NCBI GenBank assembly: GCA_018350325.1
Contig: JAEVLN010000007.1
Span: 3,515,804-3,579,803, forward strand
Source of the DNA: Globodera rostochiensis
Lineage: Eukaryota > Nematoda > Chromadorea > Rhabditida > Heteroderidae
Reading direction: 5' to 3'
DNA length: 64,000 bases
The position numbers were made by a program, and so were the translations under genes. The notes beneath the pieces are model-generated. The model was not told the DNA's origin. It did no database searches and was given only the letters and a program-made list of their open reading frames with translations. This document shows positions 25,797 through 49,420 of this stretch, piece after piece. How positions within the stretch are numbered: position 1 is the first letter of the stretch; every line of letters starts with the position of its first letter.

Positions 25797-27386
25797 CCTG
25801 GATTGGTGTTGGAACGTTATGAACCAAAGAAACTCCACAAGCCGGCCATAGTGTGAAGCCCGCAGCAGCTCGTTGTAGCGAGCGCGCGACTCACTCGGCA
25901 GGATGAGTGGAGCGAGCCCGGCCCGGGTCAGCACCAGATTCATTAACAGGCGACTGGTGCGCCCCTTCCCGTCATGGAACGGGTGCAAGGCCACCTAAAA
26001 TGCAAAAATTTATTCATTTATTTTTTTTACCCTAAACAATTCAACCCACAAAAGAACCGAAACCGATAACCGAACCGAAGCATTTCGGTTAACCGAACCG
26101 AAATTGGTTAACCGAAAACAACCCGAAATTTTCGGTTTCCTGATGCTCGAAAACTACATTCCCCAGGCGATTTTTAGTGGTGCTTTTTCTTTTATACCAT
26201 TTTTGTTAAGCAATTTGGAGGTGGGTGTCGGCGGTGCCAATAGGCGCCGCCGAGAATATTTTTATAAAATTTTTGACTCAGTTTGTTAAGAAAATTAGTC
26301 CAATAATTACCAACCCGACAGCCTTAGTGGTGAGTGGTGGGGCACTAGTAGCATGGTGTGGTGGTTCAAAATCCTGAGTTTGTTTAACTGATTTTTCCTA
26401 CTTTTGTCTCAACATTTACTGTAGCTAAAGAATTCCAAAAAATTTTTCATTATTTAATTTTTTAAATATTTTAAGCACAATACCTAAGTTTTTATTTCAT
26501 TTTTATTAGAATTTGCTGAATATTTAAAAATTTCTAACTTTGCTCAATGTTGTTTAGTGTCATAAATAGAGCTGGGATTTTAAAGACTAGAAAACGTGAA
26601 TTCGCCATGCCGCCACTGTGGTCGCTTCCTCCTCCCGGGCCGCCACAGCCGCAAGCGCGTTGTTCAATTCATTACAGAATTGAGCAACCAGGCGCTCAAC
26701 CTCTAAAGTCCGCGGCGGGATTTAAATGATGTGGCCGTTGTTGTCCACGACCACTACGTCACGGTTACGGATTTCTCCTGCAACCTGCCACCGGCCATCA
26801 CAATTCGATGGAGGCTTAACAGCGTCTAAACGGCATTGTCATTTTTTGGCGTTTTCCCTTTTGGCATTTTCTTTCTTTTGCCATTTTATCTCTTGGGCAT
26901 TTTCAGCTTTTTGCATTTCCCTTTTGCTCTTTTCCTATTGGCATTTTCATTTTTTGGCATTTTCTACGTAGTGGAATTTTCACTTTTTGGCATTTCCCTA
27001 TTTGGCGTTAGTTTGCCCTTTTGTTTCCATTTTTGGCATTTTTAAATGATGCTCTGATGCTTTTTGTGGGTTTTTAGGTTTTGTAAACATTTTGTCGATT
27101 TTTTTTATGATCACTTTAAAGAATGAACAACCGCTCTCAAAAAATAATTTGAAATTTAGAGGCTTTTGTCAGAACCAAATTCAGTATCACTAACAAAATA
27201 AAATGTCACCTCCCGAGTGATCGGACCCACAATCCGGTTCAGCACGCCAAAAAATTGCGCGTCGCCTTCAAACGGAGATGACGGCCGTTGTTGGATTTGA
27301 TTGCGCATTTGAGCGGCTTGCTGCAATAGTTGCTGATGTGCTCTAATTTGGCCCATCTGATTGAGGCTCAGGCCAGGTCGCCGCAT
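25797..27386 (-). pseudogene. Fic-domain gene, copy 2 (broken)
   Basis: Three blocks in transcript order: 27386-27215 (Gln-rich / 'SPFEGDAQFFGVLNRI'), 26785-26596 ('VVVVDNNGHII', TAA, then 'IPPRTLEVERLVAQFCNEL' to 'AAWRIH'), and 25797-25994 ('VALHPFHDGKGRTSRLLMN', then 'LVLTRAGLAPLILPSESRARY'). The last junction aligns residue by residue with the FICD-type spacing before HPFxDGNGR. Oddities: the essential Asn of the Fic motif is Lys (DGKGR), a TAA shared with copy 1 splits the middle block, and about 430 bases of unrelated sequence separate blocks 1 and 2. The last exon ends at a GTAGAT donor close to an inserted transposon. Domain type is fairly certain; activity is unlikely. The inserted stretch 26820-27045 is T-rich with repeats of 'ttttggcattttc'. 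Confidence 0.7.
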
Positions 27387-28345
27387 TGTTTGGATGGTTT
27401 GTTGTAGTTGTTGTTGTTGCTTCTTAATTTTTTAAAATTTGTTGAAGCAGTTATTTTTAAAATATTTTTTAAAAAAATGTTAACCTTTAAACAAAAAGAA
27501 TCAATTCAATCGCAATAAAATCGGATGGAGTGGGTGTTTTTACCAACTCAAAAGTGTTACTTTTGTTGAATAATTGTGAAAAAGGGTGGCCAAAAGCAGA
27601 TGTGCAATTTATATTTTGAACGTTTGGTGCGATATTACGAACAAACTTTTTAAATTAAAATTGAAATTTAATTCAATAAGTTTAAATCTTGATTTACTCG
27701 CGAATTGGCGTTTTAATTCATTTTTCAAAAATCGTCTACTCTAGAACAAAAGACTATCCCACAAAATTCATAAATAATAGTTTATAGATAATTAGGAAAT
27801 ATGATAAATTTGAAACTTTAAAAGTTACGAAAAGCACACGTAACTTCCTTTGGGTAAAAATATACCCAAACTATTTCTTATAGAGACTATCCCACAAATT
27901 CATAAATAATAGAGATATAGGAAATATGATAAATTTGGGGGTGGACACTCTTTGGAAACGAAGCGAGTGTGCGGAGGGGGGGGGGGGGGTGGGGTAACGA
28001 TTGGGTCAGGGAGTTGCATTCATTCAGCAGGCGGCAGAACAGCAACGGAATGGACCCCGGCTCCCCTAGCAGGACGAGGGCAGGAAGATGGGTAGAATGA
28101 ACGGCGGGGGTGATGGACGACGGAGAATGGGGGTGGGCGACCTCACCTCTCAACTGTTGCTGCTGTTATCACCACCGATGGGCCTGCAGTTGTCAGGAGA
28201 AGAAACATTTGACCAAATAATTTTTGGATTTTTTTGTACAAAACCAACTTTTGTACAAATTTTTGTAGCAAATCCGGAGGCCAATAGGAACAGTATTTGG
28301 TTTGCCAACAAGAAACCCACACAACAATATTGCTGCTTTGGCAGC
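27215..28345. repeat. segmental duplication, copy 2
   Basis: Homologous to 21128-23520 (see that entry). It lacks the 692-bp hAT-like element and the material at 22500-22930, and has a G run at 27975-27992. Confidence 0.85.
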
Positions 28346-28807
28346 CAAGAAATTGAAATTGGTAAATAAAATGGGCTCGAGGACATTGGCGGGTTGTGTA
28401 AAATTCAAAATACTGGTAATACCGTACCGTACCAACACTAGTTATAAGCTTCAAAAAATTAACGTATTTTTAAAATTTTGGTCGCAAATCTGTTAACAAA
28501 TTGAGTCATTCGGCGGCGCATATCGGCATCGCCGACCCACTTCCCGTTCCCCCAGAAATGAAACAAAATTCTCAAAAACCCTGTATTCCTGATTTTTTAA
28601 GATTTTAACGATATTTGTTAAAAATCGAATTTGTACACTGTCACTAATTTGGTAGAAAATGTTGTAAAATTGAACTCATTTAGCACCAGAGATTGGTATA
28701 TTTCCGTTTTTACTGCATTTTTGTTTGTGATTAATCAAAAAAAAATTTTTTTAGAATTCTGCTACAGGGTAGGTCGAAAATTGTTGCGATACATTTGATC
28801 AAATTTT

Positions 28808-29262
28808 TTGTTAGAAATTGGTCAGAATTTTCAGAGGGTTTATTCTTCGTGAATTGTCATTATGCCAAGCGATTGCTGACATCGGTGGTATTTAAAAAAT
28901 TAATTTAAATTAATTTTAAACATTTTAGGCACTTCCCTAATTGCTGGACCGCAAAAAGATGTTGAGCGAATCCACAAATACATCGGATTTATATTTTTCA
29001 ATTTTATTAAACGAACACAATAATTAACATTTAGATTGCAGCTCTGACTTAATGGGACTGGAACTGCCGGGAGGTGCTGACGAACAATGGATCCTTGGCG
29101 ATATGTTCATTGATAAAAAACAAAATTTTTCCCGAATTTGGTCGTCAAGAAATTGAAAAATTTCGTTTCATTGTTTTTTTTCAAGGCTGCTATTACACGA
29201 TGGTGGCCAAAATCGGGTCGGTTGCGCGCAGGCCAACGATGAAAATCTGTTCTTTTTTTTGA
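28808..29262 (+). pseudogene. aspartic protease relic P (3' half only)
   Basis: The sequence matches gene A from its intron 7 onward. Exon 8 is reduced to 'CQAIADIG', with Thr of the active-site DTG changed to Ile. Exon 9 follows a TTTTAG acceptor at 28929 ('TSLIAGPQKDVERIHKYIG'), exon 10 is missing, exon 11 begins at 29044 ('LMGLELPGGADEQWILGDMF') and exon 12 at 29187 has lost bases where 'VFDV' should be. No 5' half is present. It sits first in the array and is closest to gene A. Confidence 0.85.
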
Positions 29263-31666
29263 TTTTTTAAAAATATTTAACAAAATAACAAATTAATTTG
29301 CCACTGATTAAATGGGCAAGCAAAATTTACTGCATATTCATTACAGCATGTTTTAAGACAAAGAAAAATTTTAAATTATTTATGCAAAAAAATTGCAAAA
29401 TCTAAAGGTCTAAATCAGTTTTATCTAAAATTTAAAATTGATTTTTCTATTTATACAAAATGGCAATGCCGATGCAAGTCTTTTGACAATTTTTTTGTCA
29501 CTAATTTTAGGATTTTTGTCCTTAATTTTATAATTAACATTTCATCAATTGCAGTTGTTCGCAGGCGGGGATTTTTTGTTTTTGGGCTGTAAAAGCTTTT
29601 TAATTAATGAATAAACAATAAATTGGGCTCGAAATAAGGCATTGGTTTGGCCAAGTTCCGTTTCCAATTTTAAATTGTTACAAAACTGAGGCCCAACTCT
29701 TTTGATCAATTTCGTGATGATATAAATTTTTGATTCCGGCCCACTTTAACATGGCTTTCATTTGATTAAATTTCTATACCAAATTTTTTTGCTCATTTTT
29801 TCATAGAATTGTTTTATGCCAAACTTTTTTTTATTCTTTAATTTTTTGCGAATGACTTTTGATTATTTAGCAATTTTTCTTTCAATTTGAACGCATTCTT
29901 TTGTTGAATATTTTCCTTTTTGTTTAAATTCGTTTTTAAATGCGTGGAATTTGGCAACAATTTTACGCTTTCTCTCATCTTCAGCGTTTTAAAGTAATTT
30001 CTTTCATTATTTCGTTCTGTTCTTCGCCATTTTTGGCATTATCAGAGTGATCAGACTCTGTACGCTTTTTTAATAAGGCCGTTTAGAAAAATCAACACTG
30101 TAAAATTATTTTAAAATATAAATTATTTTGAAAAGCCAACCCAAAAAGTTAAATTTTAAATATGAAATTACTTTTGTTTGGCTTTTTAAAACAACCAAAT
30201 TTAAAAAACAAGATTCCATTTGAAAGTCTTTATATGAAAAGAAACTCGTTTTTAAAAGTTGGAAGGTAAAAGGCACCCAAACGGCGATCCTTAAACTTTA
30301 AAAATTAATCTTTTTTTTTTTGGTGATGGTGTACTTATACAAAAAAATTTCAATGACTACCCTCAAATATGGAATAAAAATAGCAAAAAATACCGCTTGT
30401 ATGTAGATATCGGCGTTTTATTCGAATAAATCTAGTATTAGTTGAAAACATTAAAATAAAACGGCGAGTTAGTTTTATTTGAATACCTACCTACCTTCAC
30501 TAATTTTAGTGAAATTCGAATTTTATTAGTAAAGTTTACTATTTTTTTAAAAAAGTAAATATAAAAACATAAAGTTACAAATTTTACTAGTAAAATTCGA
30601 ATTTTGCTGAGTTTAAAAAGAATTTTTTATTCAAATAAAACGAACTCGCCGTTTTATTTGAATAAATTCAAATAAAACTAGGTTTTGATATTCAACCGAC
30701 AGATATTATTGTTACAAGCAAAGAAAAAGTAAGAAAGTATGGTTTAAAAATGTTAGCTAAAACGGCACATTCGACTATTTGCCCGGCTGCTCGGGCGCAT
30801 TGTTTTTGCTTTGTTCTCATTAAATTTATTTAAAATTTTATTAATATCATTTTTAATTATTTCAAATTTTAAACATAACAAAGCCCCCACCTGTCAACGA
30901 TTTTTTTGCTTTTGCTCTGTTTTTTGTCTCCAATTTTAGTGTTTATTTTCCGCATTTTTTGGGGGCAGTAAAGCCGCCGTTTCTCTGCTTAATCAGCAGC
31001 AGATTTGTACCCAATTCACAATGGCGCCCCCCCCCCCCCCTCATAAAATTTTGAGTGTCATTTTTGCTTCAATTTTTTGAGTGACGTTGCCCCCGTGGGG
31101 GTTGTTTATTCACATTTATCGGTCGCTGGGGGGGGGTCATCGGGCCAAAACCATCACCAGCAGGCCCCCGTCATATGTAGATATCAATTAGCAAATAAAA
31201 CCATTCAAATGTTTGCGACGACGAACCCTTTCAATCAAAATCTTATAGAAAATGTGTCTTTATCAGAGCCCAAGCCAATCAAATGGACTTCAATGTCCGT
31301 ATAAAAATGGTTTGAAATTATCACAAATTCAACAATAAATTTTTTGGTGTAATGCATGCATTCCACCGAGCAAATAAGTCTTGCCTAAATTATTTTGTAT
31401 TTTTTGGTTTCTTTGATTTTTCGAAAATATTTTAACTCAATCAGCTGAACCTCCAAAACAGAGTCCGGACTTGTGGGACGATCGGATTTTGTTCGAGATT
31501 CTCCAAAACCTCGACAGATCTCGATCGGTCCGAGCGCCTACCTACCTTCTAAAAATGATTCAAACATTGAAAGGCTTACCTCCCCCCTCCGCCCAATAAA
31601 AAATGATGGAAATTTGTTTTTAATTAAAAAAAAAAATTCAAAATTTGAAAACTTTAGCAAAAAAAC
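29263..31666. other. spacer between relic P and gene A
   Basis: From about 30115 the sequence again matches the 3' flanks of genes A and C ('caacccaaaaagttaaa', 'catttgaaag'), so about 850 bases (29263-30110) separate the relic from its own 3' flank. 30390-30680 has inverted 'cgaattttactagtaaa' and 'aaaacggcgagtt' repeats. 31000-31310 matches the region before gene B. No gene is seen. Confidence 0.5.
31040..31400 (+). promoter_or_regulatory. class 1 upstream block of gene A
   Basis: This block is shared with 36820-37110 before gene B ('ttgagtgacgtt', 'gtttattcacatttatcgg', 'aaaatgtgtctttatcagag', 'tggtttgaaattatcac'). It is absent before C to G. Conservation over 300 bases upstream of two genes suggests promoter function or simply a shared duplication boundary. 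Confidence 0.5.
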
Positions 31667-36170
<4,504 letters not shown>

Positions 36171-37285
36171 GAATTCCTTAATAATCAAACGCTTCCTAAA
36201 ACCGTTTAGAAAATAGTCAATCGATCACATTGTTATATAAATCTTTAATTATTATCGAAAAGCCAATCCAAAAAGTGAATAAATTAAAAAATGAATTGCC
36301 TTTTGCTTTGTTTTCGATGGCGCTAAATAGCATAATTTGTCAAAAACTCACGGCAGCAAAGTTCATTTTAGTGCCCGCGTTTTAGTGCCAGCAAATTTGA
36401 AAGGCTTTAACTTTTTAAACTAAACCAAATTAAAGAAACAAGAAGCTATTCGAAAGCTTAAAATGAGACGAATCATTTGAATTTGAAAAAAAGCAAAGTG
36501 ATTCAATTCGTTTTAAAAACTTTAATGGTAAATGCACCCTAAATCGATGATCTTTAAACTTTAAAAATTGAGAATTTTATAATAATCTATTTTAATCAAA
36601 TTTACTTATATTAAACTTCTCTTATTATTGAGATTTAAAATTAAAATTTAAATTATTGGGTCCTCGTCCTACTTGTTTTAATTAAAACTATATTTTTATC
36701 AATTCATCATTACGAAGTTAATGTACTTTTTTCGGACCCCACAATTTTTTTTTGCATTATGAACTTTCAGCAGCAGATTTGTACCCCATTAAAATGTCTC
36801 CAATTTATTGTCTCACACCATCAAGTTTTGAGTGTCATTTTTGCTCCAATTTTTTGAGTGACGTTCCCCCCGTAGGGGTTGTTTATTCACATTTATCGGT
36901 TGCTTCGGGTTCATTAGAACCAAAACCACCACCAGCCCCCGTCAATATGTACACATAAGGCTTTCCAATCAAAATCTTTAAAAAAATGTGTCTTTATCAG
37001 AGTTAAGGCAATCAAATGGACTTCCTCTGTTTAAAAATGGTTTGAAATTATCACAAATTCAACCATAAATTTGTTGGTTCTCATTCCGAATCGTTAAGTC
37101 TTAGCTAAATTGTGTTTTTTTTTAGTTTTCTTTGATTTTTTGAAAATTTTTACTCCAAAACAGAGTCCGCACTTGTGACCGCGATCGGGCCGGCATCTAG
37201 TCTCGCCAGTCTCTAAAAATGGCTTTTTTTACTGTTTTTAATTTTAAAAATAAATTTTAAAATCTTTGAAAAACTAGAGCGAAAC
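36171..37285. other. spacer A-B with class 1 upstream block of gene B
   Basis: The first part is the 3' flank type shared with relic P and gene C ('aaaagccaatccaaaaag'). 36820-37110 is the class 1 upstream block shared with gene A. 37150-37240 has the 'cagagtccgcacttgtg' motif also present at 31460. No gene is seen. Confidence 0.5.
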
Positions 37286-39515
<2,230 letters not shown>

Positions 39516-40287
39516 GGCCGTCTCTATAATTATTAATGAATAATTGACATAAACAAATTATATTATTGAGATTTTTAAACTGATAATAAAATAAAATTTA
39601 TTTGGGTGCTCGTCCCATTCATTTAATTAAATACAAAAATAAAAATTTTGCCCAAAAATTCCAACTTTTATATTCAAAATGACATAATATTTATGCAATA
39701 ATTGGCACAAATGCGCCGAGCCGTTTTTTTATGACGCGACTGCTCACAAAAACAGTGGCAACTCACAAAAAATTGGGGTTAAATAAAATACATTGGCAAC
39801 TTTTTGCTTGATGCTGCCAACAATGTTCCCATATTTCAAATTTTGTGCAATTTATTCTGATGATCCCTCACAAAATCCTACAATTATTGTGAATTAACCG
39901 TTTTCTGGCATGGCAGTTTTATGATCTTTCAATCTTGGCACATTTTCTCCGATTAAAATTCCCCAAGTTTTTTTTGGCCATTTTTGATGGCCGAACCATC
40001 AGTAGACCCCAAGACGCATATTCTGTTTGTGAGCTGGTCCCTCCCTCACATTGCCAAATTTATGTGTCGACTGAAATGCAAATATTGAGCAAAGTTAATT
40101 GCCAGATGAAGAAAAAGTTGAATTTGAATTTGTTCAAAAGTTTGAATTTTGGCATTTATAAATGTGAGACCAAATTAATTATATTATAAATCAAATGAAT
40201 TTAAAAATGTTCTGTTTTTAATAAACCGCTTTTCCACTCATTTTATTTTGTTTAAAATTTCTGACAAATTTATAAATATATTCTTTT
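39516..40287. other. spacer B-C
   Basis: The 3' flank is of the D/E/F type ('aatatttatgcaataattggcac', 'cttggcacattttctccga'). At 39990-40012 the bases 'ccatcagtagacccca' match the stop region of the Tyr-rich remnants behind D to F. Nothing else coding is seen. Confidence 0.45.
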
Positions 40288-40541
40288 CTCCGTCTGGTGA
40301 AATCCATGGGATAGCAAATGTATGTGCGTGAATTAATTATTACTTTTAAGCAAAAATATTTTTTAAATAGTGAAATTAAATGCCAATAAATTCTAGACGT
40401 AATTTTATAGCGAATGCAATAAATAGGCTTTCTAATCTAAACTTTCACCATTCTTTGTGAATCAAAAAGTACTTAATATTCATAAAATGTTTTTAAAATA
40501 TTAAAAATATTTTAAAATCCTTTAAAAATACAGCAAAAAAG
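40288..40541 (+). promoter_or_regulatory. class 2 upstream block of gene C
   Basis: Contains the conserved string set 'ctccgtctggtgaaatccat', 'gtatgtgcgtgaattaatta', 'aaatgccaataaa' (ATGCCA at 40380-40385) and 'cgaatgcaataaatagg' (TATA-like) about 120 bases before the ATG. The same order and spacing precede D, E, F and G. ATGCCA is, as I recall, the core of the 'DOG box' linked to dorsal-gland genes in Globodera; one hexamer alone is weak evidence. Confidence 0.6.
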
Positions 40542-43079
<2,538 letters not shown>

Positions 43080-44263
43080 GATGACGAAGATTCAGCAGTC
43101 GGTCGACGGCGAACAGTTTATGGACAACGATTGGGATAAATTTTGAGAAATTCTTACTGATCAAAGTTTCTTAACTAATTAAAGCCGGGCAATTGTTCAA
43201 ATTGTATAATAACTGAATGATAAATCTTTATTATTTTCGAAAAGTCAACCCAAAAAGTTAAAATTTAAATGAATTACTTTTGTTTTGTTTTGATGTTTTT
43301 TTTGGCTTTTTAAAATTCAACCAAATTAAAGAAACAATATACCATTTGAAAGCTTTAAATGAAAAGAATCAGTTGAATTTAAAAAAAGCAATGTGATTCA
43401 ATTGCATTTTGCATATTTTTAGTCCAATTAAGGGTTAATGTTAGCTCAAAAATAGGTTTTCTTTTTTGACCATTTTGGAATTTCATTCAAAATTCTTTAA
43501 GAAAAAAAAACAACGTTTGCATAATTTGGCGAAATTGTTGGAAATTAATAAAATTAAGGATTTTAAATATTTTAATGCGAAATTGTCGGAATAAATGGCT
43601 TGTTCGTTTCAATATTTATTCCCATCCCTTTCCCCTGTCGTTGATATTTGACTTTGTTTTTGTCGTCGTTTCACTTCTTCGGATTGTTACTTTCTCCACC
43701 GACCCAACTTTCGGAATATTTATTTGATAAAAGCGTTTAATTATGGATTTTCGGATGATCCGCTGCAACGCTGGTTTGGTCGGGCCAGTACCCCGCACAA
43801 TTTTGCTGTTTGTCAAGAATATATCGAGCAATTTATAAAAAAAATGTTGATTAACAAGAAAAATTTTGGGAAATTTCCTAATTTTAGTGAATAAAAGCAA
43901 ATTTTCACAAGTTTTCTGAATAATTTTTCAAACAAAAAAAGGTTCCGCACCTATCAAATGGCGGAACTAGCCTGTGATTAGAGATAACACATAAATACAG
44001 ACAAATCGTTTCGATATTCGCTGAAATTCATTGTTTAAACAACAAAAAAACCGAGTGGCAGACAGCGTGTGGTCAGACACTATATCACCAACCATTGAAT
44101 TTCCTTTCGGGTTTTGAAAGCTTGTAACAATATCTCTACCAAAATTTGGCGGAGTTTGGAAAATTTTGAAAAAATTTGGGTTAAAGAATTTAAACGTTTT
44201 TGACTATAACTCATGAAAAAACGTATCAATCAAAAAATTGATGTATTAATGGATGCATTATAT
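43080..44263. other. spacer C-D, first part
   Basis: 43080-43146 is the untranslated remnant of the acidic tail. 43240-43400 is the A-type 3' flank. 43430-43590 ('ttagctcaaaaataggttt', 'gaaattgttggaaattaat') is a block repeated in the D-E, E-F and F-G spacers. A short minus-strand frame at 43616-43900 (basic, K/R/T-rich) has no family match or splice support. Confidence 0.45.
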
Positions 44264-45252
44264 CAGGCATGGACACGGTTACCCGTAACCGCGGCTAACC
44301 GCGGATACCCGCGGCTAACCGCGGTTAACGGTTATGAAATTTTAAAAGGTCGCGGTTACGGGCGGTTAACGGTTATGAGATTTTGAGGACGGGCGGTTAC
44401 GGTCGGTTAACGGTTATGACCACTAAAACCGCGGTTAACCGTAGCATCCGTTGTTTTATTGATTGCTGAGCGTTGAACGATTTGCCTTTATAATTTCTTT
44501 GACTTTTTATTCACATTTCACCAACCGATACTATCTGTCCTATGGCTAAGTGGTGAAGCTCTTAGACTGATCTTATTTGGTCTAGTTTCTAGCCCCTTCC
44601 GCTGTTCATTTTTTTCTTTATATTTTAATATCCCTCCTTTTTAGTTTTCTTACAAATTAGCTATAAAAAATTAACTAAGTATTTACATAAATAATTAGTT
44701 CATTTTAGTACTCAATTACCTAAAATTCGGACGCTTTTACTCAGCATAAGTCGTTAGATATCGATTTTTTTCGTCGGCGGCGCCTATCGGCACCGCCGAA
44801 CCTCCACTCCTTTTCTTAAAATACTTTAGGAAACTAATGCGCAAAAAACAGAAAAATATTACTCTGATCGGTCGCGCTTTCTTAGATTTTAATCATGAAA
44901 GTGTTAGAAAGAGATTTAAAAATTTTTTTCATTGACAAACTTTCTGCTAAAAATCACATGTAAGTTCAATACACATCAATTTTGATTTAATTTTAGAAAG
45001 ACGCCATATCATGATCGGAAAAAATTCGTTGTAATTTTTCGAAATCTGGAAAACTTTATTGATTTTTAAATAATGCGGTTAACCGCGGCTAACCGCGGGC
45101 GGTTAACGGTTATGAAATTTTCAAAGGGCCCGGTTACGGGCGGTTAACGGTTATGAGATTTTTAGGACGGGCGGTTACGGACGGTTAACGTTTATAAGTG
45201 TTTGAGGATGGGCGGTTACGGTTAAGGAAATTCATAACCGTGTCCATGCCTG
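44264..45252. mobile_element. 989-bp hAT-like non-autonomous element
   Basis: Ends caggcatggacacggtta and its complement (18-bp inverted repeats), with the 8-bp duplication cattatat at 44256-44263 and 45253-45260. Subterminal arrays of 'ggcggttaacggttatga' and 'aaccgcggctaaccgcgg' lie at both ends. No transposase is present. The interior carries a SINE-like insertion (44543-44805). Confidence 0.92.
44543..44805 (+). mobile_element. SINE-like element nested in the hAT-like element
   Basis: Begins with a tRNA-like A box ('tatggctaagtggtgaagc') and ends with the GC palindrome 'ggcggcgcctatcggcaccg' at 44776-44801. Same order as the element in intron 1 of gene A. The B box is degenerate. Confidence 0.45.
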
Positions 45253-45508
45253 CATTATATTGTTTTATAGAGATGGTGAAAATTTTAGAAACACATGTCG
45301 GATGTAACGAAAGTTTTCGGGATCGATGTGCGTCACGATTTTTTACTGAATCAAAACTGTTTATCGACACGATTCCATTAATTTAATGTTCTCTATCCTA
45401 GTTCCGTTTTTTGCAAGATTTGGCATAGGTGCCCGGGTCTATTCTTTTTTATTTTGTTTAAAATTTTTTATTATATTCATTTCCTTATTACAAGTGTTTG
45501 TCCGTTCA

Positions 45509-45765
45509 TCTCCGTCTGGTGAAATCCATGGGATAGCAAATGTATGTGCGTGAATTAATTATTACTTTTAAGCAAAAATAATTTTTAAATAGTCAAATTA
45601 AATGCCAATAAATTCCAGACGTAATTTTATATGCAATAAATAGGCCGACTAATCTCAACTCTCTCACTCTTTGTGAATCAAAAAGTAATTAATATTATAA
45701 AATATTTATTCTTTAAATAAATTCAAAAATATTTTGAAAATCTTTAAAAAATAAAGCAAAAAAAT
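45509..45765 (+). promoter_or_regulatory. class 2 upstream block of gene D
   Basis: Same ordered motifs as before gene C; ATGCCA at 45602-45607 and 'atgcaataaatagg' at about 45632. It starts about 250 bases after the hAT-like element. Confidence 0.6.
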
Positions 45766-47966
<2,201 letters not shown>

Positions 47967-48368
47967 GGCTGTCTCTATCAATTATTTAATGAATAAATTG
48001 GCATAAAAAAATTTACTACATATATTTTAAACTTCTTATTTTTTTAAATTGAAAATAAAATTTTAATTATTTGAGCAATTACCATTTAATTTTATTTAAA
48101 TACAAAATTTCTTATTGCACAAAACCTCTAACTTTTATCTTCAAAATGCTATCATATTTATGCAATAATTGGCACAAAAGACAAAATCCTAAACTCTGTT
48201 TTTGTTCAACCAGTTTAATGAATTAAATTTTTTACATTTCCTAAAAAATTTCAAGAATGAAGTGTAAATTAACAGTTTTCAAGCAGTTTTATGATCTTTT
48301 AATCTTGGCACATTTTCTCCGATTAAAGTCCCCCAAGTTTTCTTGGCCATTTTTGATGGCCAAACCAT

Positions 48369-48518
48369 AAATAAACCCCGTCGATCAGACGCGGTCTAAA
48401 GTCGTACAGCTTGATGTACGAGTCATGGTACGGGTCGTAGTAGCGTCTGTACGGGTCGTAGAAGCGGTTCCACCCGTACTGGTGTATGAATGTTTTCTGT
48501 GCACGCGTTCAATTTTAT
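48369..48518 (-). pseudogene. Tyr-rich coding remnant behind gene D
   Basis: After a TTTCAG acceptor (ends 48518) one minus frame reads 'HQYGWNRFYDPYRRYYDPY' followed by 'HDSYIKLYDFRPRLIDG'. Shorter copies lie behind E (54614-54694) and F (60672-60719), always tail-to-tail with the protease. D and F differ at three bases over the shared stretch, and all three are silent in this frame (Phe, Arg, Leu), which argues that this frame was once coding. An ancestral stop after 'LIDGVY' is suggested by 'gtctactga' in F and behind B; in D it has become TTA. No family recognised. Confidence 0.5.
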
Positions 48519-48689
48519 CTGAAAGTATTTTAGTTGGTGGATTCCAATAACGGTTACATATTCTAAAATTGGACGTACATATATTTAATAGGCCCGGGCC
48601 CACGTGAGTATTTTGGTGGAGTAGAGTGCAATTAAAATTTGCATGGCTCTGAAGTAGTCATCAACTTTTACGTTTTTTGGACCAATTTT

Positions 48690-49420
48690 TCACTTCCCGT
48701 GATCATCTGTCCCTCTTAGTGGCAGCTCATTTTCAACCAAAAACACAATCAGTCTGATCACTGTCCCCAGCCTTGCTCTATTCTCAGCAACCAACCTATT
48801 GCTGCTCTCGTCCATTTGGCTTATATTAAAGCCTTTTTTAACAAAAAAGCCTGGTTCGACATGGCTTATTTTTCCGATTCCCGCTAGACAAAGATGACAC
48901 ACGGAGCACAATATAAGCAGTGGTGGTGACGGAAGAATTCTAATATTCTTTCGTTGCCGCCTTTGACCTAATGGTGTTGAAAATTTCTAAGGTTGAGATT
49001 CCCCAGACATATGGCCAATTAGCAACTAATTACCTTTTTCATCCTTGCAGAACAGGCCGAAAGTAATAATCTTTTTTTGAACAAAATGGCTTTCCAAAAA
49101 GTAGCGTTTTTCTTCGTCGCTTAAGGCCCTTTTTAAATCGACTGCCAATCCGATATCGTAGTTTGATAGCGGGGGTTGTCGAAATTCAAGCGGAATAATT
49201 TGCGAGTAATCATGAAACGCCTTTTCACGTGCTGGAAGGCATGAATTTTCAATCAAATTTTACGGCAAAACCTTTCTCAATCGCCAGCAGCGGATCCACT
49301 TGCGGTACAGAATTCGATGCCCCCGGGGCAGAAACTATGCTAAGGTCATCGAGTTCGCAAGTTGGTGTGACTGTAAGACCCCAGGTTCAATTGATGGGGA
49401 GCATTGGTGATACAAACGTC
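48690..49420 (-). pseudogene. hAT-type transposase relic (TTF finger / DUF4371 N-terminal part)
   Basis: The minus strand reads 'SVPQVDPLLAIEKG' (about 49290), 'NYDIGLAVDLKRALSDEEKR' (49100-49180), then after a possible intron 'HHCLYCAPCVIF' and, one frame over, 'FFVKKGFN' and 'RARLGTVIRLIVFLVENELP', ending DDHGK at 48690. The DIG...LSDEEK, Cys-x2-Cys and 'RL..I..FL.E..L..RG' patterns are those of hAT-related TTF/DUF4371 transposases. A frameshift splits the finger and the catalytic part is missing. It could be a source family for the small hAT-like elements nearby, but no end sequence links them. Confidence 0.6.

Noticed and set aside
26836..27045. Hydrophobic membrane protein on the plus strand
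   Set aside because: Produced by a T-rich simple repeat ('ttttggcattttc') inside the insertion that splits Fic copy 2.
43616..43900. Basic minus-strand open frame of 94 residues
   Set aside because: No family features, no splice partners, in a spacer full of repeats.
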